Part shown: piece after piece, positions 35,858 through 44,242 of the stretch
Numbering within the stretch: position 1 is the stretch's first letter
How the letters are laid out: the number at the start of each line of letters is the position of its first letter
Origin: Chitinophagaceae bacterium
GTDB taxonomy: Bacteria; Bacteroidota; Bacteroidia; Chitinophagales; Chitinophagaceae
NCBI GenBank assembly: GCA_016787085.1
Contig: JAEUVJ010000048.1
Span: 83,171-147,170 of the forward strand
Direction: 5' to 3'
Length of the DNA: 64,000 nt
The notes under the pieces: model-generated
Seen by the model: only the letters and a program-made list of their open reading frames with translations
Told to the model about the DNA's origin: nothing
The model's database searches: none
Translations under genes and position numbers: made by a program

Positions 35858-37102
35858 ATGAAAACGAATGGTACACAAATACTGATCATAAGGATCATCT
35901 TATTTGTTCTTATCAGTTTATATTCCCTCCTTGTATTCGGCCAGCCGGATTATGATTTTCGTAGCCCGGCTTTGCTGAGCGGGACAGACAGGCAGGTAGG
36001 CGCTGTTTACCGCTTCAAGAATGTCAAACCCGGTATCCACGCCAATGTAACGATCACCGATATGACCAACGGGCTTACGATAAACAATATTGATGGCGGT
36101 TCAGGTTTTGTCGAAGCACTGCAACCGGTCATCGTTCTGCCCGCAGGAATGAACGGTTACCTGGAAATGAAAATTGATTTCATTGATGGTGTATCGGGAC
36201 TTCCCTCCCTGCAAACCGAAGTGCCGCTGACGCCGATAGATGTGGACGGCCAGGTATCATCAGGCAGGCCGATCAACGAGTATGATATGGTGCAGTTCAT
36301 CAGCGGTTATGTAGATTTTGATATGCTCGGCGGTGAGCTCTCCGTTGGTTTTCCCATAGGCTGGGTAACCGGGATCAATACAGCCTCTATTGACTATGCG
36401 GGAATTGACACCACGGCCAAACAGGTAATGTTCACTGTAGTGAATGGTAACATCAGTTCTATTATCGTGAGGGTAGGGGCCAATAACCAGACCACCAGTT
36501 CGCAGCAGCGGCTGCGCAGTATTTACTTCATGCGCTTTCAATACCCGAACTCTTACCTGGCTTCTCCTGCACTGATCTCTTTTACTGGAAATAAAACAGG
36601 CGATGCCGTAAAACTTGACTGGTCCCTCGTGGCGGATAATAATATCAGTACGGTACAATTGGAAAGAAAACAGGCTGCCGGTGATTTTCAAACCATACAG
36701 GAATGGCAACCGGGCGGGGAAACCACTTCTTTCAACTATACGGACAATGAGCCTGGCAGTGAAAAAGTGTACTATCGCTTAAAGCTGATCTATGCTTCCG
36801 GCAAGACAGAATACAGCAATATCCTCAGCTTCCGCTTTGACGGGCAGGTAAAACAAACGATCAATGTATATCCCACCATTGGCAACGGAAGTTTTACGGC
36901 CAATATCTATGCAGATAAAGCGCAGTCTTCGGTATTGCAATGGGCGGATATGTCGGGCCGGGTAGTACATAAGCAAACTATTGCTTTGCAAAAAGGAGAT
37001 AACAGTGTATCTGTCGCAGCAGGTAACAGCCCTAAAGGCCATTATATCATTTCAATAAACATGCACAACAAAATATTCTCAGACAGGGTGATCATTCAGT
37101 GA
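35858..37102 (+). CDS. T9SS-exported surface protein, paralogue 2
   Basis: This is a 414-residue protein from the ATG at 35858, whose KTNGTQ beginning parallels KANATQ of the upstream paralogue; a GTG at 35852 is less likely. The signal ends near VFGQ. The mature part repeats the upstream plan: YDFRSPALLSGTDRQVGA, VYRFKNV, a domain of unknown function with DVDGQVSSGRPINEYDMVQF, an Ig-like module (LDWSLVADNNISTVQLER), and a T9SS type A tail (YPTIGNGSFTANI to KIFSDRVIIQ). Identity with the paralogue is moderate, so the duplication is old. A terminator follows at 37158-37186. Confidence 0.8.
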   Translation: MKTNGTQILIIRIILFVLISLYSLLVFGQPDYDFRSPALLSGTDRQVGAVYRFKNVKPGIHANVTITDMTNGLTINNIDGGSGFVEALQPVIVLPAGMNGYLEMKIDFIDGVSGLPSLQTEVPLTPIDVDGQVSSGRPINEYDMVQFISGYVDFDMLGGELSVGFPIGWVTGINTASIDYAGIDTTAKQVMFTVVNGNISSIIVRVGANNQTTSSQQRLRSIYFMRFQYPNSYLASPALISFTGNKTGDAVKLDWSLVADNNISTVQLERKQAAGDFQTIQEWQPGGETTSFNYTDNEPGSEKVYYRLKLIYASGKTEYSNILSFRFDGQVKQTINVYPTIGNGSFTANIYADKAQSSVLQWADMSGRVVHKQTIALQKGDNSVSVAAGNSPKGHYIISINMHNKIFSDRVIIQ

Positions 37103-37157
37103 TGAGTGTCCGGAACAGGAAGGAATTATTTCAATTGGACGGTTAGCAATAAAAGGT

Positions 37158-37186
37158 AAAGAGGCGGTACCATCCGCCTCTTTTTA
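37158..37186 (+). terminator. Intrinsic terminator after the T9SS pair
   Basis: AAAGAGGCGG (37158-37167) pairs with CCGCCTCTTT (37174-37183) around a 6-nt loop, with a T run after it. It lies between the second paralogue and the convergent msrA gene. Confidence 0.85.
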
Positions 37187-37190
37187 TTTG

Positions 37191-37913
37191 TCAATGATTT
37201 TCTTTCTTCAGCTTGTCTTTGAATACCTTCCTGAACTTATCCACTTTGGGCCGTATGACGATCTTGCAATACGGGTTCTGGTTCTCGTTCTGTTCAAAAT
37301 ACTCCTGGTGATAATTCTCCGCGGGATAAAATTTAGTAAAAGGTATGATCTCGGTGACGACGGGATTGTCAAAGGCGCCGCTCTTATCTAATTCAGCTTT
37401 GTATTTTTCTGCTTTCTGTCTTTGTTCGTCATTATGATAAAAGATGCCGCTGCGGTACTGCGTGCCTACATCATTGCCCTGCCTGTTCAGCGTGGTAGGG
37501 TCGTGCGTCTCCCAGAACACTTCCAGTAATTCATCAAAACTGATCTTTTGCGGATCATAAACGATCTGCAGGCATTCTGCATGACCGGTATTGCCGGTGC
37601 ATACTTCTTTGTAAGTTGGGTTTTTTACGGTACCGCCGGTATAGCCGGATACGGCGCTGATCACTCCGTCCAGCTGTTCAAAAATAGCCTCTGTGCACCA
37701 GAAGCATCCGTTCGCTAAGGTGGCTGTGTCTGTTGTTCCTGGTGGGATGTTAGTCATAGTCGTTTTATTATTATCGGTGAAATTAACTTTTTTGACCGGC
37801 GGGTCATACGAGGGCTCTCCGCAGGAAGTAAAGGCGGTAATAGCCGTTATAGCAATGCCCAGGATTCCATTCATGTGTTTGTTTTTTGATTGGCTGTCAT
37901 AAATTTCGTGCAA
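37191..37913 (-). CDS. msrA: Peptide-methionine (S)-S-oxide reductase, lipoprotein form
   Basis: MsrA reduces methionine-S-sulfoxide in oxidised proteins. The catalytic motif is GCFWCTEAIFEQLDGV (GCFWC, about residue 68), followed by VSGYTGGTVKNPTYKEV and EVFWETHDPTTLNRQGNDVG, then QYRSGIFYH. The N-terminus carries a lipoprotein-like leader (NGILGIAITAITAFTSC), so this form should act outside the cytosol. Two starts are possible: Met1 at 37913 gives a 13-residue basic extension before the leader; Met14 at 37874 gives a leader without positive charge. The C-terminal half is complete and there is no fused MsrB domain. Confidence 0.92.
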   Translation of the reverse strand: MHEIYDSQSKNKHMNGILGIAITAITAFTSCGEPSYDPPVKKVNFTDNNKTTMTNIPPGTTDTATLANGCFWCTEAIFEQLDGVISAVSGYTGGTVKNPTYKEVCTGNTGHAECLQIVYDPQKISFDELLEVFWETHDPTTLNRQGNDVGTQYRSGIFYHNDEQRQKAEKYKAELDKSGAFDNPVVTEIIPFTKFYPAENYHQEYFEQNENQNPYCKIVIRPKVDKFRKVFKDKLKKENH

Positions 37914-38038
37914 TTTACCGGATCATGCGCTCATCTTTTTGTAAGTTGCCTGACAACCGGGCTGCTCTTGTATATTTATTAACAGGCATATTTACGGGTA
38001 TAACAACGGTCTGGTTTGAATGTTTAATGCGTTAACAC

Positions 38039-38518
38039 ATGTTTAGGCTTTCAAAGAAACCGGAATGGCTGCTCTCCGGCATACCTTTTTTATTCTTCTT
38101 AATAACCAGGACGGGGTCACCGGATCGTACTATTGATATACATATTCATGATACCATGTATGTAATTGCAGTATGGCATATATTTCTTCTGCTTTTGATC
38201 CCCATGCTTTTTTATACGCTTATGCATTACTATTTACTTAGGAAATCATGGAGAAATGCAAAACTATGTAGCTGGCATGCATGGGTCTCCGTATTTTCTT
38301 TGCTGGTGATCTGTATTCTTTTAGTATGGCCGCTGCCTGATGCTGTGAGTGATACGTTAACAATAGAGCAATGGAAAGATCAGCGAGGGTCTCAGAAACA
38401 GGTAGGGATTATCATGACGGGTGTCCTGTTCGTTTTCGGTTTGATGCAACTGCTTTTTCTCCTCTATTTTATAGCAGGCCTTTTAAGAAACGGGTTTACT
38501 TCGAAAGTAAGCCGATAG
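38039..38518 (+). CDS. Four-helix membrane protein with COX1-like motif
   Basis: This is a 159-residue protein with four hydrophobic segments (about 10-24, 41-66, 80-98, 124-148). Between the first two is DRTIDIHIHDTMYVIAVWHI. It closely resembles the heme-copper oxidase subunit I phrase 'DIxLHDTYFVxAHFHYV'. The rest of subunit I is absent and several heme or copper ligands are not there, so it cannot be an oxidase. It may descend from, or mimic, part of subunit I. No function is proposed. Confidence 0.6.
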   Translation: MFRLSKKPEWLLSGIPFLFFLITRTGSPDRTIDIHIHDTMYVIAVWHIFLLLLIPMLFYTLMHYYLLRKSWRNAKLCSWHAWVSVFSLLVICILLVWPLPDAVSDTLTIEQWKDQRGSQKQVGIIMTGVLFVFGLMQLLFLLYFIAGLLRNGFTSKVSR

Positions 38519-38529
38519 GATTTTGGACT

Positions 38530-38537
38530 TACCTTTG
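38530..38537 (+). promoter_or_regulatory. Probable -7 box of the MutS2-like gene
   Basis: TACCTTTG matches TAnnTTTG and lies 31 bp before the ATG at 38569. No TTG is found at the normal upstream distance. Confidence 0.4.
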
Positions 38538-38568
38538 TGAGCTTTAAAATTCAGAGGGCGAAAAGGCA

Positions 38569-40671
38569 ATGAGACTCTACCCGGAATCGGCATACCTGCA
38601 ATTGGAATTTGATAAGGTCAGAAACCTGCTGGCAGAGCATTGCCAGTCCGAATATGCCCGTGAAAAGGCACAGCAACTGCGTATCCATACGCGGAAGGAC
38701 TTTATTGATGTGGAATTGAAACAAAGCCATGAGTACAGCCAACTGATAAAGAATGGTATTTATTTCCCGAATGATTACATACTCAACCTTTCCAAAGAAT
38801 TAAAACTACTGTCCATTCCCGGCGCTGTTCTATCCGGTGAACAATTCCTGCAGATACGAAAGCTGGCGGAAAGTATGGAAAAGATATTCCGTTGGTTTGA
38901 TAACGAAAGGAGAACTGCATATGATGCACTGGCCAGGGTGATCGGCCATACGTATTATGAGAAGGTGATCATTGAACTGATAGATGATGTACTGGATGAA
39001 TATGGCCAGGTAAAAGACAACGCTTCCCCGGAACTGCGGGATATCCGTCAGAACTTGTACCGTAAGCGAAATGAATTAAGAAGAGTATTTGAAAAGATCG
39101 TCGCTAAACTGAACAAACAGGGTTATCTCGCAGAGATAGAAGAGAGCTTTATGAGCGGACGGAAAGTAGTAGCAGTATTCGCCGAACAGAAAAGAACGGT
39201 AAAGGGAATATTGCACGGTGAAAGCGACAGCCGCAAGACCGCTTTTGTTGAGCCGGAAGAAACAATAGAACTGAATAACCAAGTATATGAGCTGGAAAAC
39301 GAGGAGCGGAAAGAAGTGCATCGCCTTTTGCGGGAGCTGACGGCACGTCTTTCATCGTATGCCTCTTTGCTGACTGCCTATCATATTGTCGTAGGTGAAT
39401 ACGATTTCATCCGGGCGAAGGCAAAATTTTCTGCAGATATAAAGGGAGAGTACCCGGCTGTAGTGGATAAAGCGCATATCCATTTGGTGCAGGCATGTCA
39501 TCCTTTGCTTTACCTGTATAATCAGCGCAGCCAGAAACCTACGATACCTGTTACCATCACATTGGATGAAGCAAAAAGGGTACTGGTGATCAGCGGGCCC
39601 AATGCCGGGGGAAAAACAGTTACACTGAAAACCGTAGGCTTATTGCAAATGATGGTGCAAAGCGGGTTGCTGGTACCCGTCCATCCTTCTTCACAGTTCG
39701 GCATCTTCAAACAACTGATGATCCATATCGGGGATACGCAAAGCCTGGAGTTTGAGCTGAGTACCTACAGCAGCCATCTAATCCACATGAAATACTTCAT
39801 GGAGAATGCGAACGGTAAGACATTATTCTTTATTGATGAGCTCGGCAGCGGCAGCGACCCTAATCTCGGCGGTGCTTTTGCCGAAGTGATATTGCAGGAG
39901 CTGGCTAAGAAACATTCCTTCGGTATCGTGACCACCCACTACCTGAACCTGAAAGTGATGGCGGGCAAAACGCCCGGTATCATCAATGGCGCCATGGCAT
40001 TTGATGAAAAACACCTGCAGCCGCAATACAAACTGCTCATCGGTAAGCCCGGTAGTTCTTATACTTTTTCCATTGCAGAGCGGATCGGCTTGGATAAAGG
40101 ACTTATTAACAGAGCAAGAAATCTCGTGGACGACGACCAGTTCCGGCTGGATAAATTACTCAACCGTACCGAGCAGGACCTGCGTGACCTGGAAAAGAAA
40201 GAAAAGACAGTACAGCAGGCGCTAAAAGAGAATGAGCGGCTGAAAAAAGAAATGGAACAGGTGCTCAATAAGGAAAAGCACCGGCAGCAGGTGGAAATGC
40301 TGAAAGAGCAGAACCGCATCTCCGAAGAACGCATCGCTTACCTGAAAGACATGGAGCGCAAGCTGAAGCAGATGCTGATAGAATGGAGAAAGGAAGAGGA
40401 CAAAAATAAAGTGATCAAACAAATGCATGCCCTGCTCTTTAAAAAGAACGAACAGAAAGCGGTGAGCAAGATGCAGAAGAAGATAGATTCAAAGTTTACC
40501 GAAGTGGGTGGTGAGATAAAAGTGGGGGATAAGGTAAAGATGAAACGCAATCACCAGGTGGGTGAAGTGATAGAGATGCGGGGTAAAAGGGCCGTAGTGA
40601 AGATCGGTTTATTGCCGATGCAGGTGGAAGTGGGGGATCTGGTGGTGGTGAAAGAGAAGGCAGAGAACTGA
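38569..40671 (+). CDS. MutS2-family ATPase lacking the Smr domain
   Basis: This is a 700-residue MutS2-like protein. The N-terminal core and clamp (LEFDKVRNLLAEHCQSEYAR; long helices to about 310) lead to the MutS ATPase domain. Walker A is SGPNAGGKTVTLKTVG (about 342), Walker B LFFIDELGSGSDPNLGGAF (about 420), and the His-containing segment is IVTTHYLNLKVMA. A coiled coil follows (about 520-630). The protein ends in a small beta domain (VGDKVKMKRNHQVGEVIEMR). In typical MutS2 (about 780 residues) that domain is followed by an Smr nuclease domain; here the stop comes first and only 37 bp separate it from the convergent gene. MutS2 proteins act on branched DNA or stalled ribosomes. Without Smr, a nuclease role is unlikely. 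Confidence 0.85.
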   Translation: MRLYPESAYLQLEFDKVRNLLAEHCQSEYAREKAQQLRIHTRKDFIDVELKQSHEYSQLIKNGIYFPNDYILNLSKELKLLSIPGAVLSGEQFLQIRKLAESMEKIFRWFDNERRTAYDALARVIGHTYYEKVIIELIDDVLDEYGQVKDNASPELRDIRQNLYRKRNELRRVFEKIVAKLNKQGYLAEIEESFMSGRKVVAVFAEQKRTVKGILHGESDSRKTAFVEPEETIELNNQVYELENEERKEVHRLLRELTARLSSYASLLTAYHIVVGEYDFIRAKAKFSADIKGEYPAVVDKAHIHLVQACHPLLYLYNQRSQKPTIPVTITLDEAKRVLVISGPNAGGKTVTLKTVGLLQMMVQSGLLVPVHPSSQFGIFKQLMIHIGDTQSLEFELSTYSSHLIHMKYFMENANGKTLFFIDELGSGSDPNLGGAFAEVILQELAKKHSFGIVTTHYLNLKVMAGKTPGIINGAMAFDEKHLQPQYKLLIGKPGSSYTFSIAERIGLDKGLINRARNLVDDDQFRLDKLLNRTEQDLRDLEKKEKTVQQALKENERLKKEMEQVLNKEKHRQQVEMLKEQNRISEERIAYLKDMERKLKQMLIEWRKEEDKNKVIKQMHALLFKKNEQKAVSKMQKKIDSKFTEVGGEIKVGDKVKMKRNHQVGEVIEMRGKRAVVKIGLLPMQVEVGDLVVVKEKAEN

Positions 40672-40708
40672 AAATTTTCTTCCCGACCGTGTCTCCTCTG
40701 ATATCAAC

Positions 40709-41224
40709 TCACTCCTTCCCAAACAGTGCCTTCAACTCCTGCGCATCCGCCGGTTTCATTTTACCGCCGAGTATCAGGCGTAGTTGTCTTCTGCGTAAGG
40801 CGCCTTCAAACAATTTTTTTTCTTCTTCGGTTTCAGGGGTTAAAGAAGGAACAGAGCGGGGCTTGCCGTTAGGGTCAAGGGAAACAAAGGTGTAATACGC
40901 TTCGTTGCTTTTGTATTTATATTGGTGCAGCACATCTTCGCCCCATACTTTCATATATACTTCCATCGAAGAGTTAAAAGCACGGGATACTTTGGCTTCA
41001 ATATGTACTACATTGCCGAGCTTGATCGGCGATTCAAAAGAGATATTATCAACAGAGGCTGTGACCACCGGCGAGCCGCAATGTTTCATTGCTGCCAGGG
41101 CGGAGGCAATATCCATCCAGTACATCAGGCGGCCGCCCATCAGGTTGCCAAAGGTATTTGTATCGTTGGGTAGCACCAGTTCTGTCATGACCACTAAACT
41201 ATCTGCAGGTTTCTTTCCGTTCAT
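40709..41224 (-). CDS. Hotdog-fold acyl-CoA thioesterase
   Basis: This is a 171-residue YciA/BFIT-type thioesterase that cleaves acyl-CoA to free acid and CoA. The family phrases are MTELVLPNDTNTFGNLMGGR (with the Asn/Asp-Thr-Asn-xxG-xLMGG hotdog signature), MDIASALAAMKHCGSPVVTA, DNISFESPIKLGNVVHIEAK, and a C-terminal YYTFVSLDPNGKPRSVPSL. The start at 41224 (NGKKPADSL) is chosen over 41257 because a -7 box (41241-41248) lies between the two, so the longer reading would start upstream of transcription. Confidence 0.88.
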   Translation of the reverse strand: MNGKKPADSLVVMTELVLPNDTNTFGNLMGGRLMYWMDIASALAAMKHCGSPVVTASVDNISFESPIKLGNVVHIEAKVSRAFNSSMEVYMKVWGEDVLHQYKYKSNEAYYTFVSLDPNGKPRSVPSLTPETEEEKKLFEGALRRRQLRLILGGKMKPADAQELKALFGKE

Positions 41225-41240
41225 GTATGGATGATTTGCG

Positions 41241-41248
41241 CAAAGATA
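41241..41248 (-). promoter_or_regulatory. -7 box of the thioesterase gene
   Basis: On the minus strand it reads TATCTTTG, matching TAnnTTTG, 16 bp before the chosen ATG. The -33 element is not clear. Confidence 0.45.
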
Positions 41249-41269
41249 AGCCTGCAATAGCAGTTATAC

Positions 41270-42397
41270 TCAGGCAACAGCCAGTTCTGAGGCAGAAGGC
41301 TGCCTCTGTTTCAGCGCCTGCTCACATTTTTTCCAGAATGCAAAGAAAGAAGGGAAATGTCCTTTTACTTCCGGGAAGAGCCAGTCTCTTTCATCTTTGG
41401 CGCCGGGATAATGGACAAAGGCGGGATGTTCTTTGGAGTAAATCTTTGTAATGTCTTTTATATGTGATATCCCGCTGACCTCACCCACGAATACCTGGAT
41501 ATCATTTATATTTTGGGCAAGTGCCAGTATGAATTGTATCACTTTATCACTGACCGGGAACTGGCGGAAATGCCAGGGTTCCAGCAGGAGCACACGATTA
41601 ACTTTCTCGTCTTTTCTCCAGAGCGGGTCAAGATTGTAAGAATTATAGATCAGCAAAGGCAGTGAGGGATCTATAGTAATTCCATTTGCCTCCGGAAGAT
41701 TTGTTTTGGCATTAAAACCCGTGACAGCTTTCAATACTTCTGGTATGTCCATTTTTGGTAATTCTTCATAAGGCTGGTCCAAAAAAGTATTGCGCTGCGC
41801 AGAGTAAGTATATTTATTGATGTTCTCCTGGTTGCAATAATATTGTTTGGAAGAAAAGCTGCCGGCCACCCATTGCCAGCTACAGGCATTGCTGGCAATA
41901 TCCCCATCCAGCAAATGGTAATACATCCACTGTGAAGGCATCTGCCAGTAAGCCTTGCCGATGTTACAGGCAATACTCGCTACATACATCCGGATATGAT
42001 TGTGCATGTAACCGGTTTTGTACAGGGTGTTGATGGCTTCGTCAATACTGTCAATACCTGTATCTGCACAGAGCATTGCTTTGGGGACCAGGCGATGTCT
42101 TGTGCCGGTATAACTTCTGCGGATGTCATGCAGCAGGTCGTCCTGCAGGTATTGCCAGGTGCGCTGAAAGTATTCCCGCCATGCCAGTTCCTGGATGAAT
42201 TTCGTCATGTCGCTCAGCGCATATCCTTTTGCCATCATCACTTCAGCTACCTGCTTTGCAGAAATAACACCGCGGGATATATAGGGGGACAAATAAGTGA
42301 CATCACCATCAATAAAATTCCGTGTGCAGCCATATCTCAACGGATTAACCGCTTCAATGCGTTTGAGTATTTCATCATATTTCACGGGGAAATACAT
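41270..42397 (-). CDS. Photolyase/cryptochrome FAD-binding-domain protein
   Basis: This is a 375-residue protein. It starts directly with the helical FAD-binding domain of photolyases and cryptochromes (about 1-215): DVTYLSPYISRGVISAKQV, FIQELAWREYFQRTWQYL, TLYKTGYMHNHIRMYVASIA, and LLDGDIASNACSWQWVAGSF. These match the LSPyL, ELxWREF, tGwmHNRxRM and LLDxDxAxNxxxWQW motifs. The usual N-terminal Rossmann antenna domain is missing. Instead, residues about 240-370 look like an alpha/beta unit (PLLIYNSYNLDP, VNRVLLLEPWHFRQFPVSDK, NINDIQVFVGEVSGI), as if the domain order were permuted. It probably binds FAD; repair or signalling activity is unknown. It belongs to the cluster with DUF2256 and the FeS-BCP-like gene. 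Confidence 0.8.
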   Translation of the reverse strand: MYFPVKYDEILKRIEAVNPLRYGCTRNFIDGDVTYLSPYISRGVISAKQVAEVMMAKGYALSDMTKFIQELAWREYFQRTWQYLQDDLLHDIRRSYTGTRHRLVPKAMLCADTGIDSIDEAINTLYKTGYMHNHIRMYVASIACNIGKAYWQMPSQWMYYHLLDGDIASNACSWQWVAGSFSSKQYYCNQENINKYTYSAQRNTFLDQPYEELPKMDIPEVLKAVTGFNAKTNLPEANGITIDPSLPLLIYNSYNLDPLWRKDEKVNRVLLLEPWHFRQFPVSDKVIQFILALAQNINDIQVFVGEVSGISHIKDITKIYSKEHPAFVHYPGAKDERDWLFPEVKGHFPSFFAFWKKCEQALKQRQPSASELAVA

Positions 42398-42577
42398 AGT
42401 GACAAATTTGCCCTTTTATAACAACGGTATTGCTTTTTGGTTGTGAGAATATTTTCGCAAAAAATATTGTTGAAGTATTCCGTGTCTATTCAGTTATCCT
42501 GTTTAACAAACAGGGTATGGCATCGCAAGACGTTCATGCCTGAATCCCTTTACCGGCTTTGCATATTCTTATGCTTT

Positions 42578-42724
42578 TTACCTGTTCCCTTTGTTTTCCC
42601 TGCACCGGTCGCTGCAGTATTTTACTTCATCCCATACTTTTTGCCATTTCTTTCTCCATGTAAAATACCTGCGGCATACTATGCAGATCTTTTCCGGGAG
42701 ATCCGTTTTCTTTCTTGTTTTCAT
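42578..42724 (-). CDS. DUF2256 zinc-ribbon small protein
   Basis: This 48-residue ORF overlaps the photolyase-related gene's stop (ATGA overlap at 42721-42724). The protein reads KTRKKTDLPEKICIVCRRYF and goes on with TWRKKWQKVWDEVKYCSDRC. This is the DUF2256 signature: 'LPxKxCxxCxRxFxWRKKWxxxWdxVkYCSxRCR'. Four Cys (14, 17, 37, 41) should bind one zinc. DUF2256 genes regularly sit next to photolyase-related (DPRP) genes, as here; a role in the same light or DNA-repair process is inferred, not shown. Translation is likely coupled to the upstream gene. Confidence 0.9.
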   Translation of the reverse strand: MKTRKKTDLPEKICIVCRRYFTWRKKWQKVWDEVKYCSDRCRENKGNR

Positions 42725-44190
42725 AAGCTAACCAGGAACTGTTCTGCATTTTGCAAATGCTGTTGTTGTTTTTCTTTGGACATCTTATCATACGTTCTTA
42801 CCAGCATACCCAACCGCGGGTTCTTCAGGAAAATATCACGATGCACATGCATGAACCGCCAGAAAAGCCCGTCCCATATTGCCTGCCAGGCTCCTTTGTT
42901 CCAATCGCCCATTTTTAAAAGGTAGTTGCTCCCGCTGATATACGGTTTGGTAGTCATCAGCCCTCCGTCGGCAAACTGTGTCATGCCATATACGTTCGGC
43001 ACCATTACCCAGTCATACGCATCCACAAACATTTCCATGAACCATTTGTACACATCATCAGGGTCAAATTCGCAAAGCAGCATAAAGTTGCCTAAGACCA
43101 TCAGCCGCTCAATATGGTGGCAATAACCGGTCTGTAATACTTTCCTGATCACTGTATCAACCGGGTGAATGCCTGTAGTACCGTTCCAGAAGGAAACAGG
43201 TATCTTCCGGGTAAAGCCCCAGTAATTCGTTGTTCGCTGGCTGCAGCCTTCTTTTTCATATACGACACGGATGAATTCACGCCAGCCGGTCACCTGGCGG
43301 ATGAAACCCTCCAGTGAGTTCAGCGGCACATCAAACTGAGTGGCGGCATCTATTGCTTTATCAATAATATCCTGCGGGTGCAGCAGCCCGGTGTTCAGCA
43401 TCGGGGTAAGTACAGCGTGATGCAGTATGTTTTCGCTTTGCACCATGGCATCTTCATACAGCCCGAATGCATGGAAGCGGGTTTGCAGAAAATCATCTAA
43501 CCAGGTTTCGGCCTCTTTATGAGTTACCGGGTAGTTAAAAGGGGAGGATTCCCCGTAATGGGATGAGAAATGTTTTTGCCCATATTCTCTTGCCTCTTTT
43601 ACGAACGCATTTTCCTTCGGAAAATGAACAACAGGCGGTTTCTTTCCTTTCGGATATTTTTCCCGGTTATCGGTATCAAATGTCCATTTGCCTCCGATAG
43701 GCTGCCCGTTCTTTTCCAGCAGCAAGTTTCTTTGTTTTCGCTGCCAGATATAAAAATCCGTTTGGAAATAGGTTTTCTTTTTGGCAAAAAATTCTTCCAC
43801 ATCTTCCATCCGGTTCAGGAAATTGGGTGAAGGGTGACGGATAAGTTCTATGCCATATTCTTTACAGCTTTCCTGTATTCGTTTCTCTAACCAGTTGTCA
43901 ACGGTATCTGTGTAATGGATAGCTGAAATGTTCAATTGCGACAAATGGCCTGTCAATTTTCTTACATCTGATAGCGGGCTGATGGCCTCGATATATTCCA
44001 CCTTGTTTTTCTTTTCCAGCATTTGCTGGTAATATTTCATAGCTGCCCGGTGCAGGATAATCTTTTGTTTGTGGAATAAATATTGATTGAAGAACAAATC
44101 TTCTTCAACAAGGTAAACAGCCTGGCCCGGAATAACGGAAGGATGCTCTTTATAGAGCTGGTGCGGGAAGATAATGGTAGCAGCATTCAT
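42721..44190 (-). CDS. Photolyase-related (FeS-BCP/DPRP family) protein without cluster cysteines
   Basis: This is a 489-residue protein; the ATG at 44190 gives NAATIIFPHQLYKEHPSV, the usual 'iFPHQLf' start of the family, whereas the upstream extension has no family similarity. The N-terminal antenna domain has VYLVEEDLFF and FHKQKIILHRAAMKYY. The FAD domain has TGWREFIRVVY, YCHHIERLMVLGNFMLL, AYDWVMVPNVYGMTQFADGG, and TKPYISGSNYLLKMGDW. In (6-4) photolyases of this group a [4Fe-4S] cluster is held by four Cys, the last three near this point. Here the matching stretch is GDWNKGAWQAIWDGLFWRFM, and there is no Cys at all after residue 373. The cluster is thus almost surely absent. The gene is followed by DUF2256 with a 4-bp overlap and is divergent from the SDR gene. 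Confidence 0.88.
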   Translation of the reverse strand: MNAATIIFPHQLYKEHPSVIPGQAVYLVEEDLFFNQYLFHKQKIILHRAAMKYYQQMLEKKNKVEYIEAISPLSDVRKLTGHLSQLNISAIHYTDTVDNWLEKRIQESCKEYGIELIRHPSPNFLNRMEDVEEFFAKKKTYFQTDFYIWQRKQRNLLLEKNGQPIGGKWTFDTDNREKYPKGKKPPVVHFPKENAFVKEAREYGQKHFSSHYGESSPFNYPVTHKEAETWLDDFLQTRFHAFGLYEDAMVQSENILHHAVLTPMLNTGLLHPQDIIDKAIDAATQFDVPLNSLEGFIRQVTGWREFIRVVYEKEGCSQRTTNYWGFTRKIPVSFWNGTTGIHPVDTVIRKVLQTGYCHHIERLMVLGNFMLLCEFDPDDVYKWFMEMFVDAYDWVMVPNVYGMTQFADGGLMTTKPYISGSNYLLKMGDWNKGAWQAIWDGLFWRFMHVHRDIFLKNPRLGMLVRTYDKMSKEKQQQHLQNAEQFLVSL

Positions 44191-44242
44191 AACAGGATGG
44201 ATAAACAATTTCAGGGTCACATTGTTTGTTGGAAAACCAAAC

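Noticed and set aside
42437..42925. 162-codon plus-strand ORF
   Set aside because: It is rich in Cys and Phe and lies opposite the DUF2256 and photolyase genes, whose protein signatures are clear on the minus strand.
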